From the NCBI GenBank assembly GCA_963762525.1, contig CAVXKT010000011.1, positions 1,240,001 to 1,304,000 on the forward strand: a stretch of DNA of 64,000 nt, in the 5' to 3' direction. The translations under genes were made by a program, and so were the position numbers. Positions 40,162 through 50,226 of the stretch are shown here, one piece after another; the stretch's first letter is position 1; each line of letters begins with the position of its first letter. This DNA comes from DATFDN01 sp963762525. Lineage in GTDB: Bacteria; Pseudomonadota; Alphaproteobacteria; Acetobacterales; Acetobacteraceae. Under the pieces are notes generated by a model. That model made no database searches, had not been told where the DNA came from, and saw only the letters and a program-made list of their open reading frames with translations.

Positions 40162-41381
40162 ATGGCAGCTCGGCGGCGCCATCGAAGCGCGCTTATGTGG
40201 CCGGTTCTCCTGATCTTTTTATTGCCGGCCGTGTTCGCCCGGCCGAGGCCGGCCGACGCGCAGATCGGCTCCGATCGCTACGCCTCGATCGTGGTCGACG
40301 CGCAATCCGGCGCAGTGCTCGAACAAGTGAACGCGGATGCGTTCCGCCACCCCGCCAGTCTCGCCAAGCTGATGACCCTCTACATGACCTTTGAGGCGCT
40401 GCGGGACCGTCGCGTCAGCCTGGATGACGAGGTCCCGGTCAGCGAGCGCGCGGCGTCGATGGAGCCGACCAAACTCGGGCTTACGCCGCAGACCAGGATC
40501 ACGGTCGAGCAGGCCATTCTCGGTCTGGTGACGCGCTCCGCCAACGACGCCGCGGCGGCGCTCGGCGAGATGCTGGGCGGCGGCGAAACGCGGTTTCGCG
40601 CAATTGATGACCCTGCGCGCCCGCGCCTTGGGCATGACTCGCAGCACCTTCACCAATGCTTCCGGCTTGCCGGACCCGGATGCCTGGACCACCGCGCGCG
40701 ACCTCGCCCTGCTCGCACGTCGGCTGGTCGCCGACTTTCCCGGCTATTACCACTATTTCAGCACGCCCGGTTTCGTGTTCCATGGCCAGGTTGTGTTCAA
40801 CCACGATAACCTGCTGAAGTCGTATCCGGGCGCCGACGGTCTGAAGACCGGTTACACGCTTTCCTCGGGCCACAACTTGGTCACCTCGGCGGTGCGCGGC
40901 GGCACCCGACTGATCGGCGTCGAGTTGGGGTGCGCGACCAATGTCGAGCGCGACGCACAGATGGCGCAGTTGCTCAATGCGGGCTTTATCGAACGGGGAA
41001 TCCCGGTCAGCGATCGGCCGTTGCTGGCGGCGGCTCGGTCCAGCCGCTTGCCGAGCCTCATCAGCGGCGCGCGCGCCGCCCAGACCGACCGCAGGATGGA
41101 GGCCCGCTGGCATCGCTTGCCACAGCTTCGGACCGCGATGTGCAGGGCGCCGGGTCGTTCAAAGCTACGGCTTCTCAAACGAGCGTGTCCCGCAGCGCCG
41201 CGCTGGGGGAGGGCGGAGCCGCGCAGGTCGAACATGCCACCGCGCATGGCCGCCACACGCTGGCGAACCCGAGTGCTTGGCCTTGCTCCCGCCAAGACCT
41301 CCGGCGCCTGCCACGGCGTTCTCGAAGCACGGGTCCTGCACCATGACCCGGGCCGGGCCGCGCCGGATCGAGAAGCTTTGA
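40162..41381 (+). pseudogene. D-alanyl-D-alanine carboxypeptidase (PBP5/6 family) with SPOR-like tail, frameshifted
   Basis: This periplasmic peptidoglycan carboxypeptidase starts at ATG 40162, with signal LMWPVLLIFLLPAVFARPRPADA. The serine-penicillin-binding motifs are present: SLAK (Ser66, Lys69), SAN (~126) and, after a frame change near 40605, KTG in DGLKTGYTLSSGHN. The protein continues GTRLIGVELGCATNVERDAQMAQLLNAGF. Beyond ~41020 further frame changes break what looks like a SPOR peptidoglycan-binding domain (FKSYGFSNERV, VEHATAHGR, RTRVLGLAPAK, AFSKHGSC), with the family-typical Cys-containing end and a stop at 41381. The catalytic part is certain; the tail assignment is moderate. It is convergent with the PH-domain gene. 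Confidence 0.8.
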
Positions 41382-41391
41382 GCCGCGAAAA

Positions 41392-41859
41392 CTACCCGAG
41401 CAGGATCGCGTTGCGCAGCGTGATCGGCGCGCCGATGGCGCGCAGCGGCTCGATGCCCGCTCCCGTGCCCCGGATCACGATCGTGCCGTAGCCGAGCAAT
41501 CGGCCCCAGATACTTTGGCGAACGTCTACGGTCTCGATCTTGCTGATGTTCATCTCCGCCGTGTAGCGCGACAGCAGCCCACGCTTCAGGATGACCCGGC
41601 GATCGGTGACGACGATCTCCGTGCCAAGGCGACGGAGCCACTCGCCGGCCACCATCAGAATGCCGACCAGAGCGATCGCGGCGGCCGCGTAGAAGCAGTA
41701 ATGTCGCTGCGGATCCTCGACCGCCACGAAGGCGCCGACGCAGGCAATGGCGATGGCGATCAGCAGCCAGAACACACCCGGCCAGAAGATCAGCCAGTGC
41801 AGGCGCCCTACGGCCCGAACCGTTTCGTCGGGTTGGAGCACCCTCGTGTAGTAGGCCAT
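41392..41859 (-). CDS. PH-domain membrane protein (bPH_2 / YdbT-like)
   Basis: This is a 155-residue inner-membrane protein. Start ATG 41859 is preceded by GGAGG with five-base spacing. Two adjacent helices (LIFWPGVFWLLIAIAIACVGAFVAV and YCFYAAAAIALVGILMVAGEWL) are followed by a bacterial PH-like domain: TEIVVTDRRVILKRGLLSRYTAEMNISKIETVDVRQSIWGRLLGYGTIVIRGTG in overlapping segments. This layout matches proteins with a single bPH_2 domain. The molecular role is unknown. It overlaps nothing and is convergent with the carboxypeptidase gene, 10 bp apart. Confidence 0.85.
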   Translation of the reverse strand: MAYYTRVLQPDETVRAVGRLHWLIFWPGVFWLLIAIAIACVGAFVAVEDPQRHYCFYAAAAIALVGILMVAGEWLRRLGTEIVVTDRRVILKRGLLSRYTAEMNISKIETVDVRQSIWGRLLGYGTIVIRGTGAGIEPLRAIGAPITLRNAILLG

Positions 41860-41944
41860 AGTTGCCTCCGCGCCACAGTCCAGCGCAAAACGCCTCCCGA
41901 CCGCCGGAACAAGCTTGCGTGCGCTCAACTGCGCCGGGAGCGCG

Positions 41945-42521
41945 TCAGCCCCGGCTGGCGCGGCGAAAGCAGCTTATCAGGTGATCGTCCACCATTCCGG
42001 TTGCTTGCATGAAGGCATAGCAGATTGTCGACCCCACGAAGCTGAAGCCGTACTTGCGCAGGCGACGGCTCATGGCGTCGGACAGTTCGGTGCGCGCCGG
42101 CACCTCGGCGGAGTTCGTCCAGTGATTGACGATCGGGCGGTGGCTTACCGCCGCCCACAGGAATGCGTCCAGGCTCACCGTGTTCGGTCGCGACTGCCAA
42201 CGCGGCGCGGGCGTTGGTCCGTACCGAGACCACCTTTTGGCGATGGCGAATGATTCCTTGCTCCGCCGCGGTCCCCAATTCCGCGTCCGACATCGCGGCA
42301 ATTCGAGCGATGTCGTAGCGATGGAAGGCCGCCCGGTACGCAGCGCGGCGGTCGAGCACGGTCCGCCAGGACAGACCCGCCTGGGCGCCCTCCAATACCA
42401 GAAACTCGAACAAGGCGGCGTCGCCATGCAGCGGCACGCCCCATTCCTCGTCATGGTAACGGCGCATTGCGGGCGAATCTCGTGCCCAATCGCAACGCGC
42501 CCGATCCGGCGTTTGATCCAT
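41945..42521 (-). CDS. tag: DNA-3-methyladenine glycosylase I (frameshifted once)
   Basis: This base-excision repair enzyme removes 3-methyladenine. Starting at ATG 42521 (MDQTPDRARCDW), it shows the zinc ligands Cys10 and His23 (RYHDEEWG), and in the second part HLISC giving the His and Cys pair. The catalytic region FLVLEGAQAGLSWRTVLDRR is intact. Near 42190 the frame changes: after RNARAALAVATEHG the sequence continues as SLDAFLWAAVSHRPIVNHW, LSDAMSRRLRKYGFSFVGSTICYAFMQATGMVDDH in the other frame, stopping at 41945. About 192 residues is the normal length. The order and conservation of both halves argue for one gene with a single indel. Confidence 0.88.
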
Positions 42522-42652
42522 GCGGCGCAACTCGTGAGAGGCAGGCCCGATCCCGGGGCACCGGAACGAATTGCCATCTCACGAGGGGAAAATCGATCGT
42601 TTCGTTGACCCGGTGGGGCAGTGACGCGTAGAGTTCACGGAACGTTGACGCG

Positions 42653-45429
42653 ATGTTTGCGCCCAAATCCATCGCGAGCGGCGCGGAGGTTCGGATGGCC
42701 GTCGCGTGTCTCAATCTACAGCCGATCGATCGAAAAATTGCACGGCGATTTCGAACCGGGCGCTCCTGGTCTCTGAAGGCATGGTTGATGGCGCTCGTCG
42801 TCGCGGCCAGCTTCCCATTGACTTGCTACGGCCTGGTTCACGTCCTGCGCGGCTATTTTGCGCAGCGGGAGCAGATGCTGGAAGCGACGCACATCATGGC
42901 GCGCACGATTGGCGGTCTGGCGGAGCAAGAACTGGATCGGCAGGTGATGGCGTTGGGCATTCTGGCCGCCTCACCCCCTCTGGTATCGAGCGATTTCAGT
43001 GCTTTTTTCCCGCTCGCGCGCAGCTTCCTCGAACAGATTCAGCCCGACGGCGCACTTTTCGCATTTGACGCCGAGGGCCGGCGCTTGTTCGGCACCGATG
43101 ATCCCGCCATCGACGGGCGCGGACACGCGGCCATCAGCGCCCGCGTATTCGCAACCGGCGTTCCGGTGCTCTCCGCGGTGGCGGCCCATTGGACCACCGG
43201 GCGCGCCACGGTCGCGATCGATCTGCCCGTGCGCCGCGAAGGGAAGATCGTCTCCGAGCTTTCCATGGTGATGCCGCTTGGCGGCTGGCAAAAGATTCTG
43301 ACTTCGCTGACTCTGCCACCCGGTTGGAGCGCCGCGATCATCGACGATTCCGGGCTGGTCGCGGCCGCCTCTCCCGGTGCGGGTGCGATTGCGGGCATGC
43401 CGTGCGCAGCCGGAAATTCAGCGCCTCGTAGCGTCCGGGGTTGCGGATGCCAGGACCGACCTTCGGCTTTCCGTCGGCCCGAGCGACCTGGTCGCTTTCG
43501 CGCGTGCGCCCCGCTTCGGCTGGTCCGCCGTCGTCGCCATGCCGCGCTCGGCGGTTCTCGCCCCGCTCCGGCTCTCGCTTTGGCGGCTGCATTCTCGCCG
43601 GTGCGGTGGCGCTCGCGGTCTCCCTCGGCCTTGCGCTCCTCATCGCTGGTCGGCTCGCCCGTCGGGTGAGCACGCTGGCGCGGCTTGCGGCTGCGCTTGA
43701 CGGCGCCGATGCGCTGCCGGCGCACTTGCCGGGGCTGCGCGAGGCGGACGCAGTGGCTCGCGTGCTGGAGGACACGGCGCGCCGACACCGTGCCGCCGAG
43801 GAGGCGGCTGATGAAGCCGAATTGCGCGCCGCGCGGCTGATCGAGGCGGTGCCGTGCGGGGTGGTGGTATTCGCCCCGGACGGGCGCTGGGCTTTCGTCA
43901 ATCGGGCGATCTGCACCCTGCTCGCCCGCTCGTCGCGGGAGTTATGTGCGCTCACCGTTGAATCGCCCGACCTCGTAGTGCGCGGCCGCGACGGCAATCC
44001 CATTCCGGCGCGTGAGCGAGCTTCAGCGCGCGCGTTGCGAGGTGAGGCGGTGCGCGACATGGAGGTGACGATGCTGCGCGGCGACGGCGAGCGCATCGCG
44101 CTCTCGTTGAGCGCGGTGCCTTTGCGTATCGTGATGGCCGCATCGCCGGCGCGCTTACGGCGATGTTGGACGTGACCGAGCGGCGCATGGCGCGGGAACG
44201 GGTGGAGGCGCTCCTGCGCACGATGGAGGAGCGGGTTCGCGAGGAGGTGACGGCGCGCGAAGCGGCGCAGTCGCAGGCGGCGCAGGCGCAGAAGATGCAG
44301 GCCTTGGGCCAGCTCGCCGGAGGCGTAGCGCACGACTTCAACAACGTTCTGCAAGCACTCTCCGTTGCGGTGTCGCTGATCGAGCGGCATGCCGATGATC
44401 CCGTTTCGGTGCGTCGCCTGGCGCACACCGCGGCCACCGCCGCCGAGCGCGGTAGCGCCGTCGCCGGCCGGCTACTGGCGTTTGCGCGCCGGGGCGAGTT
44501 GCGCGCCACCGAGATCGACACCGCGGAGTTGTTGACCGAAACCGTCGAACTGCTGCGCCATACCTTGGGCGCCGGCATCGAAGTCCAGCTCTGACATTCA
44601 GGATGCCGGATACCTCATCGCCGACCGGCCGCAATTGCAGACGGTTCTCGTCAATTTGGCGACCAATGCCCGCGATGCGATGCCGAATGGCGGCACCCTG
44701 CACCTCCGCGCCGTTCCGGAGGCGGTGAACGCCGCGCATCCGGCCGGATTGGCGCCGGGAAATCTACGTCCGCCTGGATGTCACGGATACCGGCTTCGGC
44801 ATGGACGCGGCGACGCTTGCACGCGCCGCCGAGCCGTTCTTCACCACCAAGCCGATGAATAAGGGCACCGGCCTCGGCCTCGCCATGGCGCGCGGTTTCG
44901 CCGAACAGCTCGGCGGCGAGCTATTGATCGATAGCGCGGAGGGGCTGGGGACGACCGTGCATCTGTGGCTGCCGGCCGCCGATTCGCGGCGGCGGCCGGG
45001 CGCCCCGGCGATGGCTCCGGTGGCATTCGTCACCCCCCGTGAGCTGCGCGTACTGCTGGTCGATGATGAGCCCGGGGTGCGGATTACCTTGGCCGAAGAC
45101 TTGATGGAGCAGGGATTCCTGGTCGATCAGGCGGAAGACGCCCGGCAGGCGCTCGCCTTCCTGGCGGAGACCCGCGTCGACGTGCTGTTGACCGATCTGT
45201 CGATGCCGGGCGACAGCGGGAGCGCGCTGATCTCGCTGGCTCGGCGGCTGCAACCGGGGCTGCCGGCGTTGTTGCTGACGGGGCTCGGAGCCGATACGAT
45301 CATTCCGGCGGTGACGTGGACGACCGATCGGAACTTACGGAGGTGGTGGGCAAACCGGCGCGCGCCGCCGATCTTGCCGCCAAAGTCATCCGGTTGGCCG
45401 AGCAAACCCCTACGGAGGCGCCTGCGTGA
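42653..45429 (+). pseudogene. Hybrid sensor histidine kinase with receiver domain, multiply frameshifted
   Basis: This is a membrane-bound two-component sensor, ~925 codons. The start is ATG 42653 (or 42695). TM1 (WLMALVVAASFPLTCYGLVHV) is followed by a periplasmic double-Cache-like part (TDDPAIDGRGHAAISARVFATG...GGWQKILTSLTLPPGWSAAIIDDSG). Frame changes near 43410 and 43590 lead to TM2 (ILAGAVALAVSLGLALLIAG), HAMP, and a PAS domain (EAVPCGVVVFAPDGRWAFVNR). Another near 44160 leads to HisKA with the phospho-His in GGVAHDFNNVLQAL, and others near 44590 and 44765 to HATPase_c (NLATNARDAMP, DTGFGMD, GTGLGLAMARG). The receiver has VLLVDDEPGVR and VLLTDLSMPG (phospho-Asp), with a last shift near 45310 before VVGKPARAADL. 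It stops at 45427-45429. Confidence 0.78.
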
Positions 45430-45609
45430 CCCACCCCGAGCCTGCCACGCTCGCTGCGCGCCGCGCGCGCGAGGCGGAGCGTCTGCGAGACAATCTGCAG
45501 CCGACGCAAAGCTCGGGAGCGTGCAAGCGCCGCCGTCAAGGATACCGCGCCGGCGACGACCGCCGACCCGCAACTCCCGCCGACGCCGGAGCCCGATCAA
45601 TGCCGGTGA
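45426..45609 (+). CDS. Small basic/coiled protein between the kinase and dcd (frameshifted once)
   Basis: This is an approximately 60-residue protein. GTG 45426 overlaps the kinase stop (GTGA), suggesting coupling. The N-terminal THPEPATLAARRAREAERLRDNL continues, after a one-base frame change near 45500, as RRKARERASAAVKDTAPATTADPQLPP and stops at 45607-45609, inside the dcd start region. The pattern ARRAREAxRLRxNLxRRKAxxR is one I associate with short conserved hypothetical proteins of Rhodospirillales. No function is known. Confidence 0.55.
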
Positions 45610-46154
45610 TGTCCGATCGCTGGATTCGCCGCATGGCGATCGAGCACGCCATGATCGAGCCGTTCGTGGAAGCTCAGCAGCGCCAAGGGGTTATCAGCTT
45701 CGGCCTGTCCAGCTACGGCTATGACGCGCGAATTGCCGACGAGTTCAAGATTTTCACCAATATCGATAGCGCCGTCATCGATCCGAAGAATTTCGCGCCG
45801 ACTAGCTTCGTCGATCGCACGAGCGATGTCTGCATCATCCCGCCCAACAGCTTCGCCCTCGGGCGCACCATGGAGTATTTCCGCATCCCTCGCGACATCC
45901 TCGTGATTTGCCTCGGCAAGTCCACTTATGCGCGCTGCGGCATCATCGTGAACGTGACGCCGCTGGAACCGGAGTGGGAGGGCCAGGTGACGATCGAGAT
46001 CAGCAACACGACGCCATTGCCGGCGAAGATCCACGCCCGCGAGGGTATCTGCCAGTTCCTGTTCCTGCAGGGGAATGAGCCCTGCGAGACCAGCTACGCC
46101 GACAAGGCCGGCAAATACATGCGCCAGCGTGGCGTCGCGTTGCCGAAGCTCTGA
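45600..46154 (+). CDS. dcd: dCTP deaminase
   Basis: Dcd converts dCTP to dUTP for thymidylate synthesis. It is 184 residues from ATG 45600 (ATG 45609 also possible). The family core is intact: MSDRWIRRMA, MIEPFVEAQQ, VISFGLSSYGYDARIADEFKIF, VCIIPPNSFALGRTMEYFRIP, CLGKSTYARCGIIVNVTPLEPEWEGQVTIEISNTTPLP (the Ser-Arg and Glu active-site region), and the C-terminal SYADKAGKYMRQRGVALPKL. Its unbroken frame contrasts with the damaged kinase upstream. A 75-bp gap separates it from hisG. Confidence 0.97.
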   Translation: MPVMSDRWIRRMAIEHAMIEPFVEAQQRQGVISFGLSSYGYDARIADEFKIFTNIDSAVIDPKNFAPTSFVDRTSDVCIIPPNSFALGRTMEYFRIPRDILVICLGKSTYARCGIIVNVTPLEPEWEGQVTIEISNTTPLPAKIHAREGICQFLFLQGNEPCETSYADKAGKYMRQRGVALPKL

Positions 46155-46229
46155 CGGAGCGACCGGCTCGGCAGGCGAGGTCACCCCGGGGTTCCGTCCG
46201 TCCCGGCCCTCGTGTAAAGCCGACCGCCC

Positions 46230-46928
46230 ATGACCGCCCCGTTCCCCGCCGCCTCGCTGGAGCCGCCGACTGACGCGGGGGTGGTGCTGGCGCTGCCCAA
46301 GGGCCGTATTCTTGCCGAGTGCGGCGCCCTGCTCGCCCGGGCCGGCATCGAGCCGGCCGCCGACTACGACGACGAGGGCAGCCGGCGGCTGCGCTTCCCG
46401 ACCAGCGATCCCGATCTCGACGTAGTGCGAGTCCGGCCCTTCGATGTTGCAACCTTCGTCGCTTTCGGAGCCGCCGCGCTCGGCATCTGCGGTGCGGATG
46501 TGCTGCTGGAGTTCGACTATCCGGAGATCTACGCGCCGCTCGAGCTCGGCATCGGGCGATGCCGCCTCGCCGTGGCCGAGCCGCGCGAGACGGTGGGCAG
46601 CGACGATCCCGAGCGATGGTCGCGCGTGCGCGTCGCGACCAAATACCCGAACATCGCCCGCCGCCACTTCGCCGGGCGCGGCGTCCAGGCCGAGGTGGTG
46701 ACGCTGAACGGCGCGATGGAGCTGGCTCCCTCGCTCGGTCTCGCCCGTCTGATTGTCGATCTCGTGCAGACCGGATCGACCTTGAAGGCGAATGGCTTGA
46801 TCGAGACCGAGGTGATCGCCCCGGTAACAAGCCGGCTGATCGTCAATCGGACCGCTCTGAAGACCCGCCCGGAAGTGATCGGGGCTTGGATTGCCCGCTT
46901 CCGCGCCGCGCTCGAACCGCAAGCGTGA
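46230..46928 (+). CDS. hisG: ATP phosphoribosyltransferase catalytic subunit, short form
   Basis: HisG catalyses the first step of histidine synthesis (ATP + PRPP). At 232 residues, without the C-terminal regulatory domain, it is a short-form HisG, which in known cases needs the HisZ partner; hisZ is not in this window. Motifs: VVLALPKGRILAE at the N-terminus, and the PRPP loop DLVQTGSTLKANGL (~180). It is co-transcribed with hisD: its TGA stop overlaps the GTG start of hisD. Confidence 0.95.
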   Translation: MTAPFPAASLEPPTDAGVVLALPKGRILAECGALLARAGIEPAADYDDEGSRRLRFPTSDPDLDVVRVRPFDVATFVAFGAAALGICGADVLLEFDYPEIYAPLELGIGRCRLAVAEPRETVGSDDPERWSRVRVATKYPNIARRHFAGRGVQAEVVTLNGAMELAPSLGLARLIVDLVQTGSTLKANGLIETEVIAPVTSRLIVNRTALKTRPEVIGAWIARFRAALEPQA

Positions 46929-48223
46929 TCCGACTTTCTACCGACCAGCCGGACTTCGCCGCTTCGTTCGAGCGCTTACTGAACGCAGCGCGCGAGAGCA
47001 CCGAACGCGTCGATGCGGCGGTGTCGGCGATCATCGCCTCGGTGCGCGCGCGGGGCGATGCGGCGCTGATCGAACACACGGCCCGCTTCGACCGACTGAC
47101 ACTGACGCCCGGCGCGCTTCGGGTCACGTCCTTCGAGATCGAGGCGGCGGCCGCCGAGGTCGCGCCGGCGCTCCGCGATGCGCTCGATCTTGCTGCTCGC
47201 CGGATCGAGGCCTTCCATACCGCGCAGCGTCCGGCTGATCTTGAGTTGACCGATGGCGAAGGTCTGACGCTCGGTATGCGATGGCGGCCGCTCGACGCAG
47301 TCGGCCTGTACGTGCCCGGCGGCAAGGCCGCCTATCCGTCCTCGGTGCTGATGAACGCCATTCCCGCACGCATCGCGGGGGTGCCCCGGGTTGCGATATG
47401 CGTCCCCTGTCCCGACGGCATTCTCAACCCGCTGGTGCTGGCGGCGGCCCGCCGCGCGGGCGTTGCGGAAATCTACCGCGTCGGCGGCGCGCAGGCGATC
47501 GCGGCGATGGCGTTCGGCACCGAGACGATCGGCGCCGTCGATCGCATCGTCGGACCCGGCAACGCCTATGTCGCCGAAGCCAAGCGCCAAGTCTTCGGCC
47601 GCGTCGGCATCGACGCCATCGCCGGCCCGTCGGAGGTGGTGGTGATCGCCGACCGCGCCAACGACCCGCGCCTCGTTGCGATCGACCTGCTCGCGCAATC
47701 CGAGCATGACGAGGCGGCCCAGGCGATTCTGATCACCGATGACCGCGAATTCGCCGACGCCGTCACCGCTGCCCTCGCCGCCGAGTTGGCGAGCCTGCCG
47801 CGTGCCGCGATCGCCGGCGCGAGCTGGGAAGCGCACGGCGCCATCATCATCGTACGTGAGCGCGACCAGGCGATCGAGCTGGTGAACCGGCTGGCCCCGG
47901 AGCATTTGCAACTGATGCTTCCCGACGCGGATGCGGTGTTCGCCCGCATCCGCCACGCGGGCGCGGTATTTCTGGGCAGCCTTTGCCCCGAGGCGCTGGG
48001 CGACTACGTGGCCGGTCCGAACCACGTGCTGCCCACCGGACGCACCGCGCGCTTCGCCTCCGGCCTCTCGGTCTTCGACTTCCTCAAGCGCACCACTTCG
48101 GTCCGGGCCGATCGCGCCGGCTTGGCGGCGATCGGGCCGGCGGCGGTCGCGCTCGCGCGGGCGGAGGGGTTGGAGGCGCACGCGCGGAGCATCGCACTCA
48201 GGCTCGATGGCGGGGCCGCTTGA
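46925..48223 (+). CDS. hisD: Histidinol dehydrogenase
   Basis: HisD is a zinc-dependent, NAD-linked enzyme oxidising L-histidinol to histidine. It is 432 residues from GTG 46925. Characteristic stretches: GLYVPGGKAAYPSSVLMNAIPARIAGV, YRVGGAQAIAAMAFGTETI, VDRIVGPGNAYVAEAKRQVFGRVGIDAIAGPSE in overlapping blocks, DLLAQSEHDEAAQAILIT (active-site and zinc residues Gln/His), RLAPEHLQL, and AGPNHVLPTGRTARFASGLSVFDF. The gene is unbroken. It overlaps hisG by four bases, with a 55-bp gap to infA. Confidence 0.97.
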   Translation: MIRLSTDQPDFAASFERLLNAARESTERVDAAVSAIIASVRARGDAALIEHTARFDRLTLTPGALRVTSFEIEAAAAEVAPALRDALDLAARRIEAFHTAQRPADLELTDGEGLTLGMRWRPLDAVGLYVPGGKAAYPSSVLMNAIPARIAGVPRVAICVPCPDGILNPLVLAAARRAGVAEIYRVGGAQAIAAMAFGTETIGAVDRIVGPGNAYVAEAKRQVFGRVGIDAIAGPSEVVVIADRANDPRLVAIDLLAQSEHDEAAQAILITDDREFADAVTAALAAELASLPRAAIAGASWEAHGAIIIVRERDQAIELVNRLAPEHLQLMLPDADAVFARIRHAGAVFLGSLCPEALGDYVAGPNHVLPTGRTARFASGLSVFDFLKRTTSVRADRAGLAAIGPAAVALARAEGLEAHARSIALRLDGGAA

Positions 48224-48278
48224 CCCGACTGCGGTCGATGCTCATGTTGCCGCCCATTCCCGAACCGAATGAGGGTTG

Positions 48279-48497
48279 ATGTCCAAGGAAGACATGATTG
48301 AGTTCACCGGCACGGTGACGGAGTTGTTGCCGAACGCCATGTTCCGGGTGAAGCTTGACAACGAGCACCAGATCCTGGCCCACACCAGCGGCAAGATGCG
48401 CAAGAACCGCATCCGCGTTCTCGCCGGCGATCGGGTAAATGTGGAGATGACCCCGTACGACCTCTCCAAAGGTCGGATCACCTTCCGCTTCAAGTAA
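48279..48497 (+). CDS. infA: Translation initiation factor IF-1
   Basis: This 72-residue S1-fold factor binds the ribosomal A site during initiation. ATG 48279 follows GAGGG; a TTG one codon upstream is not needed. The sequence MSKEDMIEFTGTVTELLPNAMFRVKL is followed by LAHTSGKMRKNRIRVLAGDRV and VEMTPYDLSKGRITFRFK, full family length and highly conserved. It lies in the hisD-infA-maf-RNase E/G order seen in related alphaproteobacteria. Confidence 0.98.
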   Translation: MSKEDMIEFTGTVTELLPNAMFRVKLDNEHQILAHTSGKMRKNRIRVLAGDRVNVEMTPYDLSKGRITFRFK

Positions 48498-48513
48498 TCA
48501 GAGGCTCGGCCGG

Positions 48514-49101
48514 TTGGCCGCCCGCGTGACCCGCCCGCGACTGATCCTGGCCTCGGCAAGCCCGCGCCGGCTGGCCTTGCTTGAGCAGATCGGCGTCGTG
48601 CCCGATGAAGTCCGGGCCGCCGACATCGACGAAACATCCCGCAAGGCGGAGTTGCCGCACGCCCACGCCGCACGCTTGGCGGGGGCGAAGGCGACCGCGA
48701 TCGTCGCCCCCGGCGCGCTGGTTCTGGCCGCCGATACGGTAGTGGCGGCCGGGCGGCGCATTCTGCCCAAGGCCGAGCAGGCGGAGCAGGCGCGCGCCTG
48801 CCTGGAATTGCTGTCGGGCCGGCGGCATCGGGTGGTGTCCGCCGTGGTGCTCCTCGATACCGGCGGGCGGCGGCGCGAGCGGCTGGTGACGAGCCGGGTC
48901 GGGTTTGCCCGGCTCTCGGCGGCGCAGATCGACGATTACCTCGCCGGCGACGAATGGCGCGGCAAGGCCGGCGGCTATGCGATCCAGGGCCGCGCCGGCG
49001 GGTTCGTCCGCTTTCTCTCCGGCAGCTACTCCAACGTGGTTGGAATGCCGTTGTTCGAGACCGCTCAGTTGCTGCGAGGCGCCGGCTGGCTGGTTCCATG
49101 A
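48514..49101 (+). CDS. Maf-family nucleotide pyrophosphatase
   Basis: Maf proteins hydrolyse non-canonical or modified nucleoside triphosphates. It is 195 residues; the start is TTG 48514. Motifs: LILASASPRRLALLEQIG (substrate loop with Ser and Arg), the catalytic Asp in VLAADTVVAAGRRI, and GYAIQGRAGGFVRFLSGSYSNVVGMPL near the end. It starts 16 bp after infA and overlaps the next ATG by four bases, so it is part of the same operon. Confidence 0.93.
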   Translation: MAARVTRPRLILASASPRRLALLEQIGVVPDEVRAADIDETSRKAELPHAHAARLAGAKATAIVAPGALVLAADTVVAAGRRILPKAEQAEQARACLELLSGRRHRVVSAVVLLDTGGRRRERLVTSRVGFARLSAAQIDDYLAGDEWRGKAGGYAIQGRAGGFVRFLSGSYSNVVGMPLFETAQLLRGAGWLVP

Positions 49102-50214
49102 GGGCGCGCATCCTCGCCGCTTGCGGCCCCGGCGAGGTGCGGGTCGCGGTGGTCGATGACGAGGCGCTCGTCGATTACGCGATCTGGCGTCCGGGCGTGC
49201 CGGACGGGGTCGGCGATCTGCATCGCGGCCGTGTTCTGGCGCGGGTCCCGGCGCTGGCCGGGGCCTTCGTGGCGATCGCCGGCGCCGAGGGATTTCTTGC
49301 CGACACCGAGGGTGCGGCGCAGCTCACCGCCGGCGCGCTGGTCAATGTGCGCATCAGCCGCGCGGCACAGGGCGGCAAGGGGCCGCGCCTTACCGCCCGC
49401 CTCTCCGCCGGCCGATCGGAACCATGCCGGCGACGCCCCGGCCCTGCTGCGGCGCGGCCCCGGAGCGGTGGAACGACTGGCCGGGCTCTATTCCGGACCG
49501 GTTCTGGCCGACGATGCGGCCATCGTCGCCGGCTTGCGCCCGGTGCTCGGCGAGCGGATCGCGCTGGCGCGCGGGCCGACGCGCGACGAGGCGCTGGAGG
49601 CGGAGGTCGCCGCATTGTCGGAACCGGTCGTCCCGTTGCCGGGCGGCGGGCGCATGTCGATCCACCCCACCCCGGCGCTAACCGCGATCGACATCGACGC
49701 CGCCGAGGCATCCGCAGAGCGGGCCTCGAAAACCGCGAGCCAAACCGCACTCAACACTGCGGCGGTGCCGGAGATCACGCGGCAGATTCGGCTCCGCAAC
49801 CTCTCGGGCGCTATCCTGATCGACTGGGCGGGGCTGTCGCCGAAGCGTCGCGCCGCGCTCGGGCCGGGCTTGCACGCCGCGCTGGCGGCCGACCGCCTGC
49901 GCCCGCGTCTGCTGGGCTTCACCGCGCTCGGCATGGCCGAGATCGTGCGCACGCGCATCCATCCGCCGCTGCACGAATTGCTTTCCGGCCCGCACGCGGC
50001 GGGTCTCGCGGGGCTGCGTCAACTGGTCGCCGACTCGGCCGCCGATCCATCGCGCCCCCGCGCGCTCCGTGCGGCCCCCGCCGTCGCCGCCGCGCTCGCC
50101 GCCGACGCCGCGGCCCGCGCCGACATCGCGCGCCTGACCGGGCGGAGTCTGATCCTGCGCGCCGACCCGGCGCTGCGGCCGGGGAACTGGCTTGTCGAGA
50201 CTTTGGGCGAATAG
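49098..50214 (+). CDS. Ribonuclease E/G family protein, short form (frameshifted once)
   Basis: This is an endoribonuclease of the RNase E/G type. From ATG 49098 the N-terminal S1-like region reads VPALAGAFVAIAGAEGFLADTEGAAQLTAGALVNVRISRAAQGGKGPRLTARL in overlapping pieces. Near 49430 the frame changes. It continues LRRGPGAVERLAGLY and GGGRMSIHPTPALTAIDID, the latter holding the metal-binding Asp residues of the family, then ALNTAAVPEITRQIRLRNLSGAILIDW and the closing GNWLVETLGE. About 371 codons is shorter than classical RNase E or G, lacking the C-terminal zinc-link and scaffold parts. Such short forms follow maf in several alphaproteobacteria. Confidence 0.85.
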
Positions 50215-50226
50215 CATCGTGCGGCG

